A DNA stretch of 64,000 nucleotides from Eurosta solidaginis (GCF_040869045.1 NC_090319.1:386709601-386773600), one strand, 5' to 3'. Shown: positions 51,284 through 63,720, counted from the stretch's first letter. A program made the numbers and translations. Notes: a model not told the origin generated them from the letters alone.

Positions 51284-52045
51284 AACGACAGCCTGTCTTC
51301 ATGCTGGCTGGAATGAGTGGCAGCGAGTATATGTGACTATGTGTTTAGGTGTTTTGTGTCCAGGTCCGTGCCTTAGCCGCAATGTTGTCATTAACATAAT
51401 ATTAACATAATAACATAAACATTGACAACATTGTACCGATAGTGAACACAATGTTGCAGCGGAAATAAGATGTTGCCCTTGGCATCATGCTGTTATAATA
51501 AAAAAAATGTCACCATGCTGCTAACAACTTAGCAACATTGATGAATGCCATGCACCTATGTGTTTGTTTTGTCCTGTATTATATATGTGAATGTGTGTTT
51601 GTGCAAGGCTATGAGCGTGTGAATGCACCAGTGTGAGCGGTCAAGGCACGAACCGAGTGTATCTGTGTAGGTGTTCGTTCTGTGGAGCGGTAAGCGTGTG
51701 AATGTATGAGTGCCTGATTGTATGGATGAAAAATACGGGAAAGCCGAAAAGAAAGTTTGGCATGTATAGGTACGAATTTTCCGTTTCTGGGTAAGGTTCC
51801 TTGCCACGGCGGTAGCTATAAAAGGGCGCAACGGTAGGCAACGGACCAAGTATTACTTTATCAGTGCCAAGTGTGATTGAGTGAATATTTAAAAGTTTGT
51901 GCCTCGAAAAATATTTAAAAAAGTCTGAAGTGCGCGGCTTAAAGCGAAACAAAAATGGTTTGTTGTGCGCGAATAAAAGCGAGACTTAAAGTTGTGCGCG
52001 CCGAAAAGTTGTTCGCGAAACGTGAAAAAAAAGCAGAAGTTCCTG
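51281..52045 (+). repeat. Candidate LTR with promoter and poly(A) signal
   Basis: Begins TGTAACGACAGCC. A TATA box (51817-51824), TCAGT initiator-like sequence (51861) and AATAAA (51972-51977) are spaced like U3-R of an insect LTR. A short ATG frame from 51955 ends at a good splice donor, CCTGGTAAGTA (52038-52048). The matching second LTR and inner genes were not found, so this could be a solo LTR or a host promoter with a first exon. Confidence 0.4.
51817..51824 (+). promoter_or_regulatory. TATA box
   Basis: TATAAAAG followed by GGCGCAACGG; TCAGT 44 bp downstream. Part of the candidate LTR. Confidence 0.55.
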
Positions 52046-52407
52046 GTAAGTACAATGGTTTTCCTTGCCCTTGAAATTTTTTTATCTCCCACCAGCTTGG
52101 CATGCCACTGGGAAGCTGGCTTCCACATAGCCAATTTTCCAAGCAAGCCAAAAGCAAATTTGCATGCATATATGCACGCCTTCACACAGGCATATTTATG
52201 TCGGTGTGTATATTAATCATGCAGACAAAAAAAAAAAAAAAAAATAGTTTTAGCATCACCAGGCTTTTTACACTAGGAATTCTTCAAGAATAATGGTTTT
52301 CTTTCCTTATATTAACAGGACACTCCCTTTTGGAAAGAACGCACTGGGCAGATCATTGAGAATTACGGTTTGCGGCCTAAAGGCCAAATCGGCGACGTAG
52401 CGCTCTA

Positions 52408-52800
52408 CAACAACGTTTTTATATTGGCGGCATAACGCTCAACAACAACTACACCATTTTTGTTATATTGGCGGCGCAACACCAACCACAACCGGTATTA
52501 ATTTTTTTTCTTGGCGACATACCGCCCAACAACACTACAACAACGTTTTTATATTGGCGGCATAACGCTCAACAACAACTACACCATATTGCATATTGGC
52601 GACATTCCGGCCAACAACAATTATCACGCATCCAAAAGCACTACATTACATTTTTATTTTTACCTGCGTGCACCACACCAACAACAAAAACAACAAATTA
52701 TTCATATTGGCGACATACCGCCCAACAACAGAATCAGCAACAAGGACTTGGAACTTTACACATAACATCTTTCACTGGCGGAGTTGCGCCGCAACAACAA
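52408..52800 (+). repeat. Imperfect tandem repeats, ATTGGCGRCATAMCGCCCAACAA
   Basis: Six to seven repeats of TATTGGCG(G/A)CATA.CGC.CAACAACAAC with variable spacers of ~20-60 bp, so period is 45-110 bp. Runs through (CAA)n. Open frames here are repeat artefacts. Lies downstream of the candidate LTR and may be leader DNA of a retroelement. Confidence 0.65.
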
Positions 52801-53227
52801 CAGCAAAAACACGATAAAATTTTACATCGATAGCAATTTGCACCGGCGGCATTGGGCGACCACAAAGCCGGTAACAACATTTGTATATTTTTGGCTGTTC
52901 GCGTACTTTGGTAACACAAGCAACGACAAACATCGGCGGAGGGAGGAGCTTTTCCAACAACACATTTAGTGATATTATGAATTTTACATATTTTTTATTT
53001 ATTATTACGTTTATTTAAATATTGTTATAAGGGTCATAATTTTGACAGGGAACGGGCAAAAGGCTTAGATAATTTCCGGGGCCAAGCATTTATTTTGCGA
53101 ACATAGAATTTTCGAGTTTACCTTAACTCCATATTTCAGGAGTTAATGGTTGCACTTTTGCCTCCATCACTTTTTTTCTCTTCGTTTCTTCCTTTTTTGT
53201 TTTAATTTTTCTACGTCAGTTTGACAT
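52801..53227. other. Intergenic, end of unidentified element
   Basis: A purine tract GGCGGAGGGAGGAG at about 52935-52948 could be a retroelement polypurine tract. No LTR similar to 51281 follows. Rest AT-rich. Confidence 0.3.
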
Positions 53228-55051
53228 TTACGTCCCGATTCTGAGCGTTGCCGGTAAAATAGTACCCAGAACATTATGTAACCGAATATCGTTACCAGTT
53301 ATTTTATCCGCAAATCTGGCCCAAGTGGTAACGCTGTCATCACCGATAAACTCACCAGTGCCTGTGGAGAAATTTGAAAGGTAGTTTTTTTCGTTTTCAT
53401 GGTTGCCACTTTGGTCCATTTGGACCAAAAATGTTCCCTTCCAATCCCATTTGGTCCGCTGGTCCCGTTTCTTCAATTTTGGTCCTTTTTAGGCAGTATC
53501 CACGATTGGTAAGTTTCTTTCTTTTTCGCTCAGGTAAAAATTAACAATATTGCTCAAAAATTCGCCACACTTTCGTTAGCCCCATGTAATTTTAAATTTA
53601 CTTCAATGGAGCTCTCACCATAAAAAAATGCTCAGTCAATAAAATGTACCAGAACAATAACATTTCACCTAGGATATAATTTATGCCAGGCATTAAAAAG
53701 AAAAGTTTTGGCAAACACATTGTCGTTAATTGTTGATGAAATAACCGACAAATCAAAAAAAAAAATTTTTGTTTTATAATATTAATAACGGCTAGATATT
53801 TCGATCGGTTATACAACAGTATGTAAAATATATGAAAATAAAAATTGCTTCTCGCCTAGCATAGCTTATAGCGAGCTCTCTGCCGTGAGCCTAACACTTT
53901 CAAAACTTATACAAAGAAATTCTATGCATTACTTCTCGTTTGGCACGTTGATATTTAAATCTTTCTAACCCAGCTTAATGAGTTCAAGGAATTCCAGGAC
54001 TATTGTGGTGTTAAGCCACGCAAGGTAATTGAAAATTAAGTATCTTGGTACAAGAAATATTTTAACTCGAATACAGAAGGAAGCAAATGCAAAAGAGATT
54101 TGATTTCGGAACAATTGTTTTGTATAAAATTATTCCCAAAGGTGCTAGCAGAACCCCTGAGGCCTGGGATCAAAACCCACACTTACTGAATCTAGGCTCT
54201 GATATGAAGTTTAAACGTTAAGGGGAAAAATAAGCATCTATAAAAATAGCACTAACAAAATTGCCTAGTTTCATTTATGATTTACTGAGTTTTCCACATA
54301 CATAGTTCGGCAACATCAGAACGCAAATTTTGAAACGTTTCTTACTAAAACCTAACTGCACTATATATTTTATTTCGTTGCAATCAACAACATAATTCTA
54401 GAACCAAGAGCTTTGTGACCAAAACTAGGTTCACAACGTTTACTTGGAGAAGACATAGACTTATCCCATGTCAAAATATAATACCATTTTTGGTTGCATG
54501 CACATATATTTGTTTGCTCAGCTTGAATTAAAGGAAAGTCTTCACTATGTTTAGTAAAATTTTATATAGAAACCTCCTAAAATTTTGTATTTTATACTAA
54601 TAAAATAAAACAAAAATTTGGTCCTTTTTTTCGATGAATTTTGGTCCCAAATGAAAACATGGTGTGGCAACCGTGTTCGCTTTACCGAAAATGTCTCTTG
54701 TAGATACGAGGTTAACGAATAAACGGGACGATGTGTATGTATATGTACATAGGTATATTGTAATTTATTCTGTGAAAGTACATAATGTAAACAAATATAT
54801 ATGTATAGCAAGAGGCAAAACTTTTTTACTATTATCTTTACTTATTTGAGCTTACAATTCTTTATTTTTCAGTTTTGCCTTTTTCTAAACAACAGCTGTT
54901 GTGTTGTTATTTCGATGTAACCACCTATTTTTGTGGGTGAAAAATTATCTGGTTATTTTCGCGGGTAGAATACCAAAAGGGTGTAAAAGGTGCCGCATGA
55001 TTTCGTTACCGTGGTGAAGAATGTTGTTACCACACTAGAATCGGGGCGTTA
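53228..55051. mobile_element. MITE (CCCGATTCT ends) split by a hAT-like remnant
   Basis: Left part 53228-53400 matches 40068-40245; right part 54673-55051 matches 44217-45176 without its nested MITE. Ends ACGTCCCGATTCT and AGAATCGGGGCGTTA are inverted repeats. Joined, the MITE would be about 550 bp. Confidence 0.7.
53401..54672. mobile_element. hAT-like remnant inside the MITE
   Basis: Ends GGTTGCCAC and GTGGCAACC are inverted; subterminal TTTGGTCC...GGACCAAAA motifs occur on both sides. Near 53715 a plus frame reads TLSLIVDEITDKSKKK, the first catalytic block of hAT transposases. All else is decayed. Flanks TTCGTTTTCAT and TTCGCTTTACC are similar but offset, so the target duplication is not certain. 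Confidence 0.6.
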
Positions 55052-55274
55052 ATTTTTCTTTGTATTTTTATATCTCCGCTTTCTACCATATACACATTTT
55101 TCTTTTGTATATGGTTTCTGCTACCTATGGTAGCACCAAATTAGGATTTTCAATCATTCGAATTTTTTGCTTTTATTGTTTGTTTTTTTTTGTACTTACT
55201 TCTATTATTATTGGCAAAATCAATTGCAACATCACACCCCGAGGGTGTATATGCACAGTGTGCTTTCAGCACCA

Positions 55275-56160
55275 TTGTACAGGTTTACAAGTATGATATG
55301 TATGAGAGGGAAACAATTTCTTTCCCTTTCTAACACACGGCAGTTTGACACTTCGGTCAGTGTCAAACTAGCGTGGAACCCAGTGGAACCTGCGTGGAAC
55401 ATGAGTTTTGACACTGAACGAAGTGTCAAAATTACCGGGGTTGCTTCGTCGAAAGCGACACAGGGAAGCAAAAAAGGGATCGGAATATCAGATATGGGTT
55501 GCTGTGATGGTAAATTTCTTTTAACGAATTTAGTAGGAAATTTTAAGTGCACCCATGTGGGTCCTTCAGAAAATTATAAAAAAGTCTTCAATTGGGGTAT
55601 CTGAGGACGCGTAGTTATTTCAGTATTAAGAATACAAATACGGGAGTTAAGTTTTTCTACCCGTTCAAAAGTTCTCCGCGAAAACAGTTTGAAACCGAGG
55701 TCGACTGCAATAACCCGTCCAAAAAAGCGGAAAGAAAAATGAATAGACGCGTTTTGTCTTGTTGTCAATAGTCCGAAGAGAAAAAGTATTCGAATTATTG
55801 GAAGCGAGGCAAAAACGCGTCTATTAATACCTCCCCCGACGGTTTTGGTCGTGTTTTAGCAATCGTCCCCGTAAAAAAGTATCACAATTTGTTAATTAAA
55901 ATTGTCCAAAATATATGGTTATTAAAGAGAGATGTAATTAAGTGCTCGTTTGAAAGTAAATAAGTATATTTCTTTGTAATATAAGAAAAAAAAATTTTAA
56001 GCAGTTTTCGATAGCAGCTACTAAACTTTGTTTGGTCCTAAGAAGTACAACAGTGCCAAATAGCATCCACAAAAAAAACGAACAAGAACAAGCATTTTAT
56101 CAGGTGAGCGTGGCTGTGTATGTGCGTGCTGCTACATATCCTACTTGTAGACCTGTACAA
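55275..56160. mobile_element. Mutator-like non-autonomous element, copy 2
   Basis: Inverse copy of 32544-33430, ends ATTGTACAGG and CCTGTACAAT, flanks TTTCAGCACC and GTTCAGCACC (9 of 10 identical), the expected 9-10-bp duplication. Interior has CCTCCCCCGACGGTTTTGG, GACGCGT boxes and GAACAAGAACAAGCATTTTA shared with copy 1. Confidence 0.75.
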
Positions 56161-56639
56161 TGTTCAGCACCAAGAAAATTTTTTTTTGATTACACATTTT
56201 TAATTTTTAATTTTCGCGTTTTACCATCACGCGGGCAGCTTTGATACTACCAAAGCACTCATTATCAAAGATCACTAGCGACTGATCTTGCCTGAGTGTT
56301 TGAGCGTGGTCATATGTACATATGTATGTTTGAGTTTTTCTTTTTTCAGCTACTCAACTGCAGCGGCGCCGTTGGATGAGAAGAGTAACTTGGTGAGTGT
56401 TTTGAGTGAAACATTAAAATTTATCAAAATACACCTGTTTAGTTGTATGTACATGTGTTAGCACAGATTCCGGCTCTTGCAAAAATAGAACAGGAATTAG
56501 CAAATCAGAAAAATAAAAACAGATTGCAACGAACATGTATGTACATGTATGAAAAACGTCACAAACGTACATTTGCACTTACATACATACCTTTTGTTTT
56601 CATATACACATAAATTCTTTTCATATTTCATATTTCATA
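56161..56639. other. Intergenic, no gene
   Basis: AT-rich with ACATGTATGTACATGT-type runs. Nothing recognised. Confidence 0.4.
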
Positions 56640-56721
56640 TTTCTTTATTCAGTCTATGATTTACAAGAATCTTACAGACTATATTAAACATTATTAAACA
56701 TAAGGTTTATTTACAGTAAAG

Positions 56722-59600
56722 TTAATTTAAAATGGAAAATAACATATTTTTAAAACTTCGACGAGATATCGAAAAATCAATAAAATAATTATTATTGATT
56801 GAGTTAATAGCAATTAGAGTGCGAGTGATCGGGCCATTAAGTACGTAATTAGATCTAAACTGGTCAATTACAAACATAGTATATTGGCGCAAAGTGCGTG
56901 ATGGAACATAAAAGTTCAAAGACTCTAACAGTATCGGGCAATCAATATTGCCATTGGAAATATCATAAATAAACATTATAGATGTAATTAATCTTCTACT
57001 TTCTAATGTGTGAAGATTAATTAGCTTACACCAGGAGATATATGGAGGAAGAGGCAGATCGAAGTTTATATCGTATAAACAGAACTTCATGAATATTTTT
57101 TGCACACGTTCGACTCTCTTATTGTGTACCTCATAATGAGGACTGCATATTATGGAACCATACTCAAGCCTTGACCGTACAAAGGCATTGTATAATAGTT
57201 TTTTAGTATATGGGTCCTTAAACTCGGATCCATTTCTTTTAATAAAGGCCAGTAAGGAATATGCTTTGGGGATAATAAAATTTAAGTGCTCGGTGAATGT
57301 AAAAGACGAATCAAATACAACACCTAAATCCCGAATTTTATTCACCCTAAATAACGGCTTATTAGAGACATAGTAAGATGAAATCAATTTATTACATAAT
57401 TTGGAATAAGTTATGTAATAACATTTGTTAGCATTCAGCGCAAGCTTATTTTTACAGCACCACTCATTAAAATTATTTAGCTCAGATTGTAGTATGAGAG
57501 TATCGGAGTCGTTCTTGATTCTGAAAAAAATTTTCAAATCATCAGCGTAAAGAAGATAATTGCATTGCTTGAAACAAGCACTTACATCATTGATAAAGAG
57601 AATAAAGAAAAGTGGGCCAAGGATACTACCTTGGACACACCTGAGGTTGCTACGTAAGGAGTTGACTTTACGTTGTCAATAACAACAAAATTTATCCTAT
57701 TGGATAAGTATGAATAAATCCATTGTAAAAATGTTGAGTGGAAACCAATTTTTCGCAATTTAGCCACGAGAACTTTGTGCGAAACTCTGTCAAAAGCTTT
57801 GGATATGTCCGTATATATGCAGTCAACTTGACAACCATGAGTAAAAGACGAGATGCAGTAATTCGAAAAAACTACCAGATTAGTTACTGTTGAACGACCC
57901 GGAACGAAGCCGTGCTGATATGGGCAAATATAACGCTTAACTGCGGACGATAATTTAAACATCACCGTTTTCTCAAAAAGTTTTGAAATCACGGGGATCT
58001 TCGATATTGGCCGATAGTTTGTAACGTCAATTTTACTACCACTTTTATGAATAGGTTGAATAAAAGTAGTTTTCCATTCATCCAAAAAGATACCAGACTT
58101 TAATGATAAATTAAATATGTGCAACAAGGGCTGTGCAACGGAAGCTGCACATTGCTTCAGGAAAAAAGATGAAAATTCTTGATAATCACATTGCTTGGAG
58201 CTCTTGATCGTCTGAATACTTAAGATAATATCATCAATATCTAGAACTAATGAGGAGAAGTCGAAACAAGACGTTATCTGATTCAACATATCCCCGTCGT
58301 CATTCCACAGCTCATCAATAGCAAAGTTTGCTTTAAAAAATTCTGCAAACAAATTGGCTGAATCCATAGACGATGATGAATTCTTGCCCTTGTAAGACAC
58401 AGACAACGGTATTGTTGAAACCGATTGTTTGGAGCGAATGAAATTCCAAAACGATTTAGGATTCGATTGGATATTATTTTCGAAATTGAGAATATATCGA
58501 TTGTACAGAAACTTATCAAGACAATTAAACTCCTTCGCATAATTCAGATATTGTTGCTTGAGTTCGGGACTTCCTGATTGTTTAAAAAGTTTATGATATT
58601 TATTACGCAAATTTTTTAGAGTCTTTAAGCTTTTGGTATACCACGGCAACTTGTAAACCCTTGCCGAGAAACGAGGAATATTAATATTCATTATTTCCGA
58701 GATATTACTTTTGAATAAGTCAAAGAAGTCTGAAAGATTGCGATTATTAAAAAGAGACTGCCAGTCAATATTTGAAATAAAATTATTGATCAAGGCAAAA
58801 TCACATCGGCTATAATTGAAACCAACTTCATTATTGAGTTTAATATTTCCAAATTCATAAAACTTAATCTCCAATATCAATGGTACGTGATGTTTATCAG
58901 TATTAGATAAACGGACAGAGAGAACGAATTAAATTATAATTAAGATCATTACTAACAAATATAAGATCGAGGATTTTACCTAGCGTATTTTCAAAATCAT
59001 TGATTTGAACTAACTGTAAACTATAAAAATTATCAACTAAGTACATTTCACTAGATTGATTGACATTAGTAGGTATGAGAGTTTTCTCCCCTGGAAGATA
59101 ATTCCATACGATTTTATTTAAGTTAAAATCCCCTAAAATACAAAATTTAGAATTCAAGTTAGTGCTCGAAAGATGCATAATATTATTAACGTGATTTTCA
59201 TAAAAACTATCTGCACTATTTGGTGGTATATAAGAAACACTGACAAATAGACATTCTGTTTTGCCTTTTATACTGATTATAAGCTGATCAATAGAAGTAT
59301 CAGCGATATTAAGAGGAACCTCCGAGGTTTGTAGGCTTTTTTTTACAGCAATTAGCACTCCTCCACCTCGATAAAGTCCTGTACTTAAATTATCACGATC
59401 TTTGCGATATATAATATACAAATTTTTATCAAAAAACTCATTACTAAAAAGTCCGCAGTAAGCCACGTCTCAACAAGAACTATCAAATCGTATTCTTCAC
59501 TAGATGTAGCAGCAAATACAGCAGAGGCCTTAGTTCTCATGCTTGATATGTTTTGAAAATATATTGATATTGAATTCTTTAAAGAACGGGCATCATCAAT
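56722..59600 (-). pseudogene. CR1 ORF2 (endonuclease and RT), frameshifted
   Basis: Frames in order: ~59600-59467 (YFQNISSMRTKASA, LVETWLTADF), shifted; 59466-58903 (LYRGGGVLIAVKKSL, LGDFNLNKIVW); 58880-57582 (linker; HKSGSKIDVTNYRPIS, QHGFVPGRSTVTNL, IYTDISKAFDRVSH, a TSGVSKVVSLAHF region corrupted where PQGSILGP belongs); 57537-56722 (RT after YADD; RSRLEYGSIICSPHY). At least three frameshifts: near 59467, 58890 and 57600. Same gene as 40736-43594. Confidence 0.85.
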
Positions 59601-59639
59601 CAGACATGAATTGTAGCAGTCATTATTGGTGACGGAGCG

Positions 59640-60642
59640 AGGACTTATGAGTTGTCCTTTTGCACCACAGTCCTTTGAAAAAACGAAACGGCCTTACTTT
59701 TACATCCGATGGCCAAATTGACGAATCGAGCAACTTATTGTAATTAGATGCTGAGATCCCAAGTTAAAAATTAACACTCCGTAAGGACTTTTCATCTACG
59801 TCCCTTTTCGTAAGTTTTTGGAAGCGCATTAATAAAGGCGAAATATTTGCAGTTCTTGATACATAGTCAACTATAGTTTCAGCATTCACAGATGGCTTAA
59901 AAGATGACAGATGAAGCCATTTGAATCGTACACTAACTTCTAAACTAGCATTAGAGTTACTACCAACAACTATTGGACGCGCCTTTTGGTTGTTCATTCC
60001 ATCACTTTGGGAACTATTTTTCAATTGCTCATTGGGATGTCCGGTATTAGAAGAATCAGATCGAAATGAAGCGACAGGCTCTGCAGTATCGGAAACAGCG
60101 CTAGCTACAGCAGAATAACTACCAGCATTCACACTCCCAATATCAGCGACGCCAGCAGCAGCTGCAGCAGCATCTTCACCACCAACAAGACTCCGGATCG
60201 CATTATCAAAATCACTAGCACTCAGCTGTTGAAGAGAGTGAGATTGCACCTGACACTGCATTTTTTCTATTGATTTTTGTGGTTGTTTCACGTTCGGTTC
60301 GACGCCCTTTGTTTTTGACCGCGTTACAATAACATTGTCTTTAGCAGCAGATTTATTTTTGTTTCTCTGTTTATTATTAGCATTATTATTTAACGACTTG
60401 AAAAAGCTACTGAGAGCTTTGAGACTTTTTTGAGTCTCTGCAATTTTGGTCCGCATAACAGAGGGCAAACCAACAACACAATTGTCACATCTGCAGAACA
60501 GATTATTATTGTTTTTTAATATATTAATAATATTAGCACTAAGTTTTGTGCATTTTATGTGCGTTTGTATTTCACATAGGCCACACATTAAGTGGTCATC
60601 ACCACCACACAAACTTGTACACTTAAGACAGCTATTCATCAT
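59640..60642 (-). pseudogene. CR1 ORF1 with PHD-like finger and premature stop
   Basis: From 60642: CLKCTSLCGGDDHLMCGLCE, HIKCTKLSANI, LFCRCDNC, a Cys/His pattern of a PHD finger as known for CR1 ORF1 proteins. A basic region (NKQRNKNKSAAKDNVIVTRS), a Ser/Ala-rich middle, then a C-terminal domain (RFKWLHLSSFKPSVNAETIV). A TAA at 59764-59766 stops the frame, but the same frame continues LGISASNYNKLLDSSIWPSD, then VKVRPF, to ~59640. Comparison with the 43.6-kb element shows this is the true ORF1 end. One nonsense change disables it. Confidence 0.8.
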
Positions 60643-60660
60643 TTAAAAATATGATACAAG

Positions 60661-61559
60661 CACAGCGAATAAAAACACGTCTCTTATGTTTACTTGAGCG
60701 GTTGCGGTAGATCAGGGATTAGGGTACTTGCATTTTTTTTTTTGCTCGCTCTCTTAGTTTATTTTGTTTGAATTGCATATCTTTAAGATTGATAGAATAG
60801 TATATTAGGGTGGATCATAAATAATTATTTCTACGGAAATAAGATAGCCCACACCTTGCTACTTTTAGTTATTTATATTTTTTTTTCTTACAAACCATTG
60901 TATTAAATTGAATTGAATTGAATTGAAATTCTGTTTTTGGTTTTGCTTCCTTTTTTTGTTGAAATTTACTTCTAAGCGGGTTCTTTTTGCATTCTATAGC
61001 ATAGATAGCTGCAGGGTATAGTCATAAGCAAAAAATTAATTGTTAATAAAATTTAAAATGCGTGGATGAAAACGCATCTTTCAATAATGCAGGGCTAAGT
61101 CGAATTTTGGGTGTTGGTGCTGCGCTTGTGCGTGGCAAGGTAAGGTGAAGGTGAGTTTTTAGGGAAAATGACTTATTGACAGGGCACAGACTAGTGTCAG
61201 GCTTGGGGGCACTGTAAGTAGATAGGAGTCAGCACAGTGCCCACGGTGCGGTGCAAGTTGCACTACAGAGGGAGGGTAGACTCCACCTGACAGGACAGGC
61301 CTCCAGCTTTTTCTACCCCTTATGCTTTCCCCCTTCTAACTTTGCCCTTCACGTCTATTGATATCTTCTTCAGCTTTCCCTTCCTTTTTTTTCATCATGC
61401 AGGTATGAACCCCTATTTTGTTCATGCGGCTGCGGGTGAGGTCGGTGGTGCAATACCCCGCCGAAGACGACGAGCTGGCCTGGGCCCGCAAGCATACCTG
61501 CTTTCCGCCGCTCCTCGCCATCCAAACAGTCAGCCACGTAACAGGTCATATCGAGAACC
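60661..61559. other. Intergenic with microsatellite, no gene
   Basis: (AATTG)4-5 at 60906-60931. GC-richer segment at 61080-61330 (GGCACAGACTAGTGTCAGGC) has no identified coding sequence. 61400-61560 reads open in more than one frame but shows no family motif; it is probably leader DNA of the Helitron carrying the next array. Confidence 0.4.
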
Positions 61560-62185
61560 TTCGGGGATCATTTGTGGATGGCTTTCGGGATCCGTCCGGG
61601 ATCCCATCGTTGCCATTTCGGGGCTATTTTGGGATCATTTGGTGTATCTTCAGGCATCATTTCTGCATGGTTTTCGAGATCCGTCCGGGATCCCGTCGGG
61701 GTCATTTCGGGATCTTTTCGGGACCATTTGGGGTCCCTTCCGGCATCATTTCTGGATGGTTTTCGGGACCCGTCCGGGATCCTGTCGGGGTCAATTTGGA
61801 ACTTTTGCGGGATCATTTGGGGGTACCTTCCGGCATCATTTCTAGATGGTTTTCGGGATCCCTCCGGGATCCCGTCGGGGTCATTTCGGAACTTTTTCTC
61901 GACTAATACAGGATCATTTGGGGACCCTTCCGGCAACATTTCTGGATGGTTTACGGGATCCGTCCGTGATCCCGTCGGCGTCATTTCGAGACTATTATCT
62001 GAACTTTTGAGGACCTTTCCGGCATCATTTCTGGATGGTTTTCGGTATCCGTTCGGGATCCCAACGGGGTCATTTCGGAACTTTTTCGGGATCATTTGGG
62101 GCCCCTTTTGGCATCATTTCTGGATGGTTTTTGGGATTCGTTCGGCAACCCGTCCGGGTAATTTCAGGACTTTTTCGATAAATGA
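61560..62185 (+). repeat. GATCC-rich minisatellite, plus orientation
   Basis: Seven units of 87-98 bp, inverse of the array at 1-1828 (GGCATCATTTCTGGATGG, TTTCGGGATCCGTCCGGGAT). Open frames are artefacts of repetition. Host Helitron termini were not found around it. Confidence 0.85.
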
Positions 62186-62319
62186 GTCTAAATACCACAA
62201 CCAGATTCTCCTTTTAGAAATTCCTGAAAGAATCGAGGTTAAAAATATCTAATATATGTATTTTGGAGGTTATGTTTATAGCAAACAACAATATTATATT
62301 TTAAATAATTTGTACCTCA

Positions 62320-63720
62320 ACTAGCAGACCCGGCAGACTTTGTTCTGCCCCAAATTTGGTCTATCTGCATACATTTTAATAAGCTTTTTCCGTCTAACTC
62401 TGCCCTCGCCCCTCTACACTTTTTCCTAATCTTTGTATTCACTCCTCCCTCCGTATTTTTCGCTTCATCTATCTCCATCTTCGTCTCATTTTATCTCTTT
62501 CTCAGTCTCCTTCTCTCGTTTCTCTTCTCTCAAGTTTTATCCATTCTTCTTCATAGCTTTTTTCCAGTCCCAGAGGGTGGTATGTATTTTGTTCCAGGCC
62601 CACTACGAGTCTCAGTCCCAGTCCTAGGCCTAACCCCAGTCCCAGTCCATCTCTGGTCTACTTTTACGGAAAAAAGCATCGTAAATACTAATATAGGCAA
62701 ATTTATATACCAAATTTCAGGCAATCGAATAGGACGTACTTAGATAGGTATGTGGGTATTATTAATTCATGCCTTTATTTCGGCTTCGCATACATATTTA
62801 TCAGTTTTGCCAGGTTGATGCGACTAAATCGAATATCACAATGAAAATTACTTTAAAGCTCTCAGCAACAGCTTTCATTTAATATCCATAATACACACAC
62901 ATTGTAGGGGTATCCGGGTTCATGTTTTGGCCTATATCTCGAGGCCCTAGTCACCCAGCGGTGTAAAACTTACTTCATACTAAAGCACACATCAACAGCT
63001 TCAATTTGATATCCATAATGTAAAAACACATTCTAGGTGTATGCAGGTCCATGTTTTGGCCTATATCTCGAGACCCTAGTCCCCAGCGGCATAAAACTTA
63101 CTCCATACTAAAGCACACATCAACAGCTTCAATTTGATATCCATAATGTAAAAACACATCCTAGTGTTACCCTGATCCACGTTTTGGCCTATATCTCGAG
63201 ACCCTAGTCACCCAGTGGTATGAAGGTTACCCTCTACTAAAGCACTCATCAACAGCTTCCATTTGTTATCCATATTCTATAAAAACATTCTAGGGGTACC
63301 CGGGTTCACGTTTTGGCCAATATCTCGAGACCCTAGTCACCCAGGGGTATGAAAATGTACTAAAGCACTCATCAACAGCTTTGATTTGATATCCATATCC
63401 TATAAAAACATTCTAGGGGTACCCGGGTTCACGTTTTGGCCAATATCTCGAGACTCTAGTCACCCAGGGGTATGAAAATGTACTAAAGCACTCATCAACA
63501 GCTTTGATTTGATATCCATATCCTATAAACACATTCTAGGGGTACCCGGGTCCACGTTTTGGCCTATATCTCGAGACCCTGTGCGTCGATCCTGAATTTT
63601 CTTTGCTATAAACCTCACGGAGCCAGAGACCTTTCCAACGAATGCAAAACCGTGGAAATCGGTTAGTGCGTTCTGTAGTTATATCGTCAGGGTTTTCCCG
63701 ACTTATTTTTATATTATAGA
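62320..63720 (-). mobile_element. Complete non-autonomous Helitron, 1401 bp
   Basis: On the minus strand it starts TCTATAATATAAAAATAAG after an A and ends with the hairpin GGCAGAACAAAGTCTGCC (perfect 6-bp stem), then GGGTCTGCTAGT, followed by T. 5'-TC, 3' hairpin, CTRRT and A/T flanks are all present. No Rep/helicase. The interior is a minisatellite. Different family from the GATCC Helitrons. Confidence 0.85.
62870..63590. repeat. ~125-bp minisatellite, six units, inside the Helitron
   Basis: GTTTTGGCC(T/A)ATATCTCGAG occurs at about 62926, 63055, 63183, 63311, 63433 and 63558, spacing 122-129 bp. Other unit marks: ACTAAAGCAC, ATCAACAGCTT, GATATCCATA, TTCTAGGGGTACCCGGGT. Units 4-6 are nearly identical, so local expansion there is recent. 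Confidence 0.9.

Larger units (their letters stand above)
56620..60660 (-). mobile_element. CR1-clade LINE, nearly full length, inactivated
   Basis: Plus-strand left end has tandem TTCATATTTCATATTTC (minus-strand GAAATAT repeats), a short-repeat 3' end typical of CR1. It carries ORF2 (broken) and ORF1 (premature stop) and a possible 5' UTR up to ~60790. Confidence 0.8.

Noticed and set aside
51955..52043. Small 29-codon gene (Lys/Arg-rich) before the donor at 52043
   Set aside because: Too short and in a candidate LTR R/U5 region; no family features.
52468..52969. Q/N/T-rich ORFs, possible low-complexity protein
   Set aside because: Open in several frames because of (CAA)n repeats.
53390..54690. 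8-bp target duplication for the hAT-like remnant
   Set aside because: Similar flanking words exist but are offset by three bases and mismatched, so I do not claim one.
62870..63590. CRISPR or gene-cluster array of ~125-bp units
   Set aside because: Units are tandem without unique spacers and lie inside Helitron termini.
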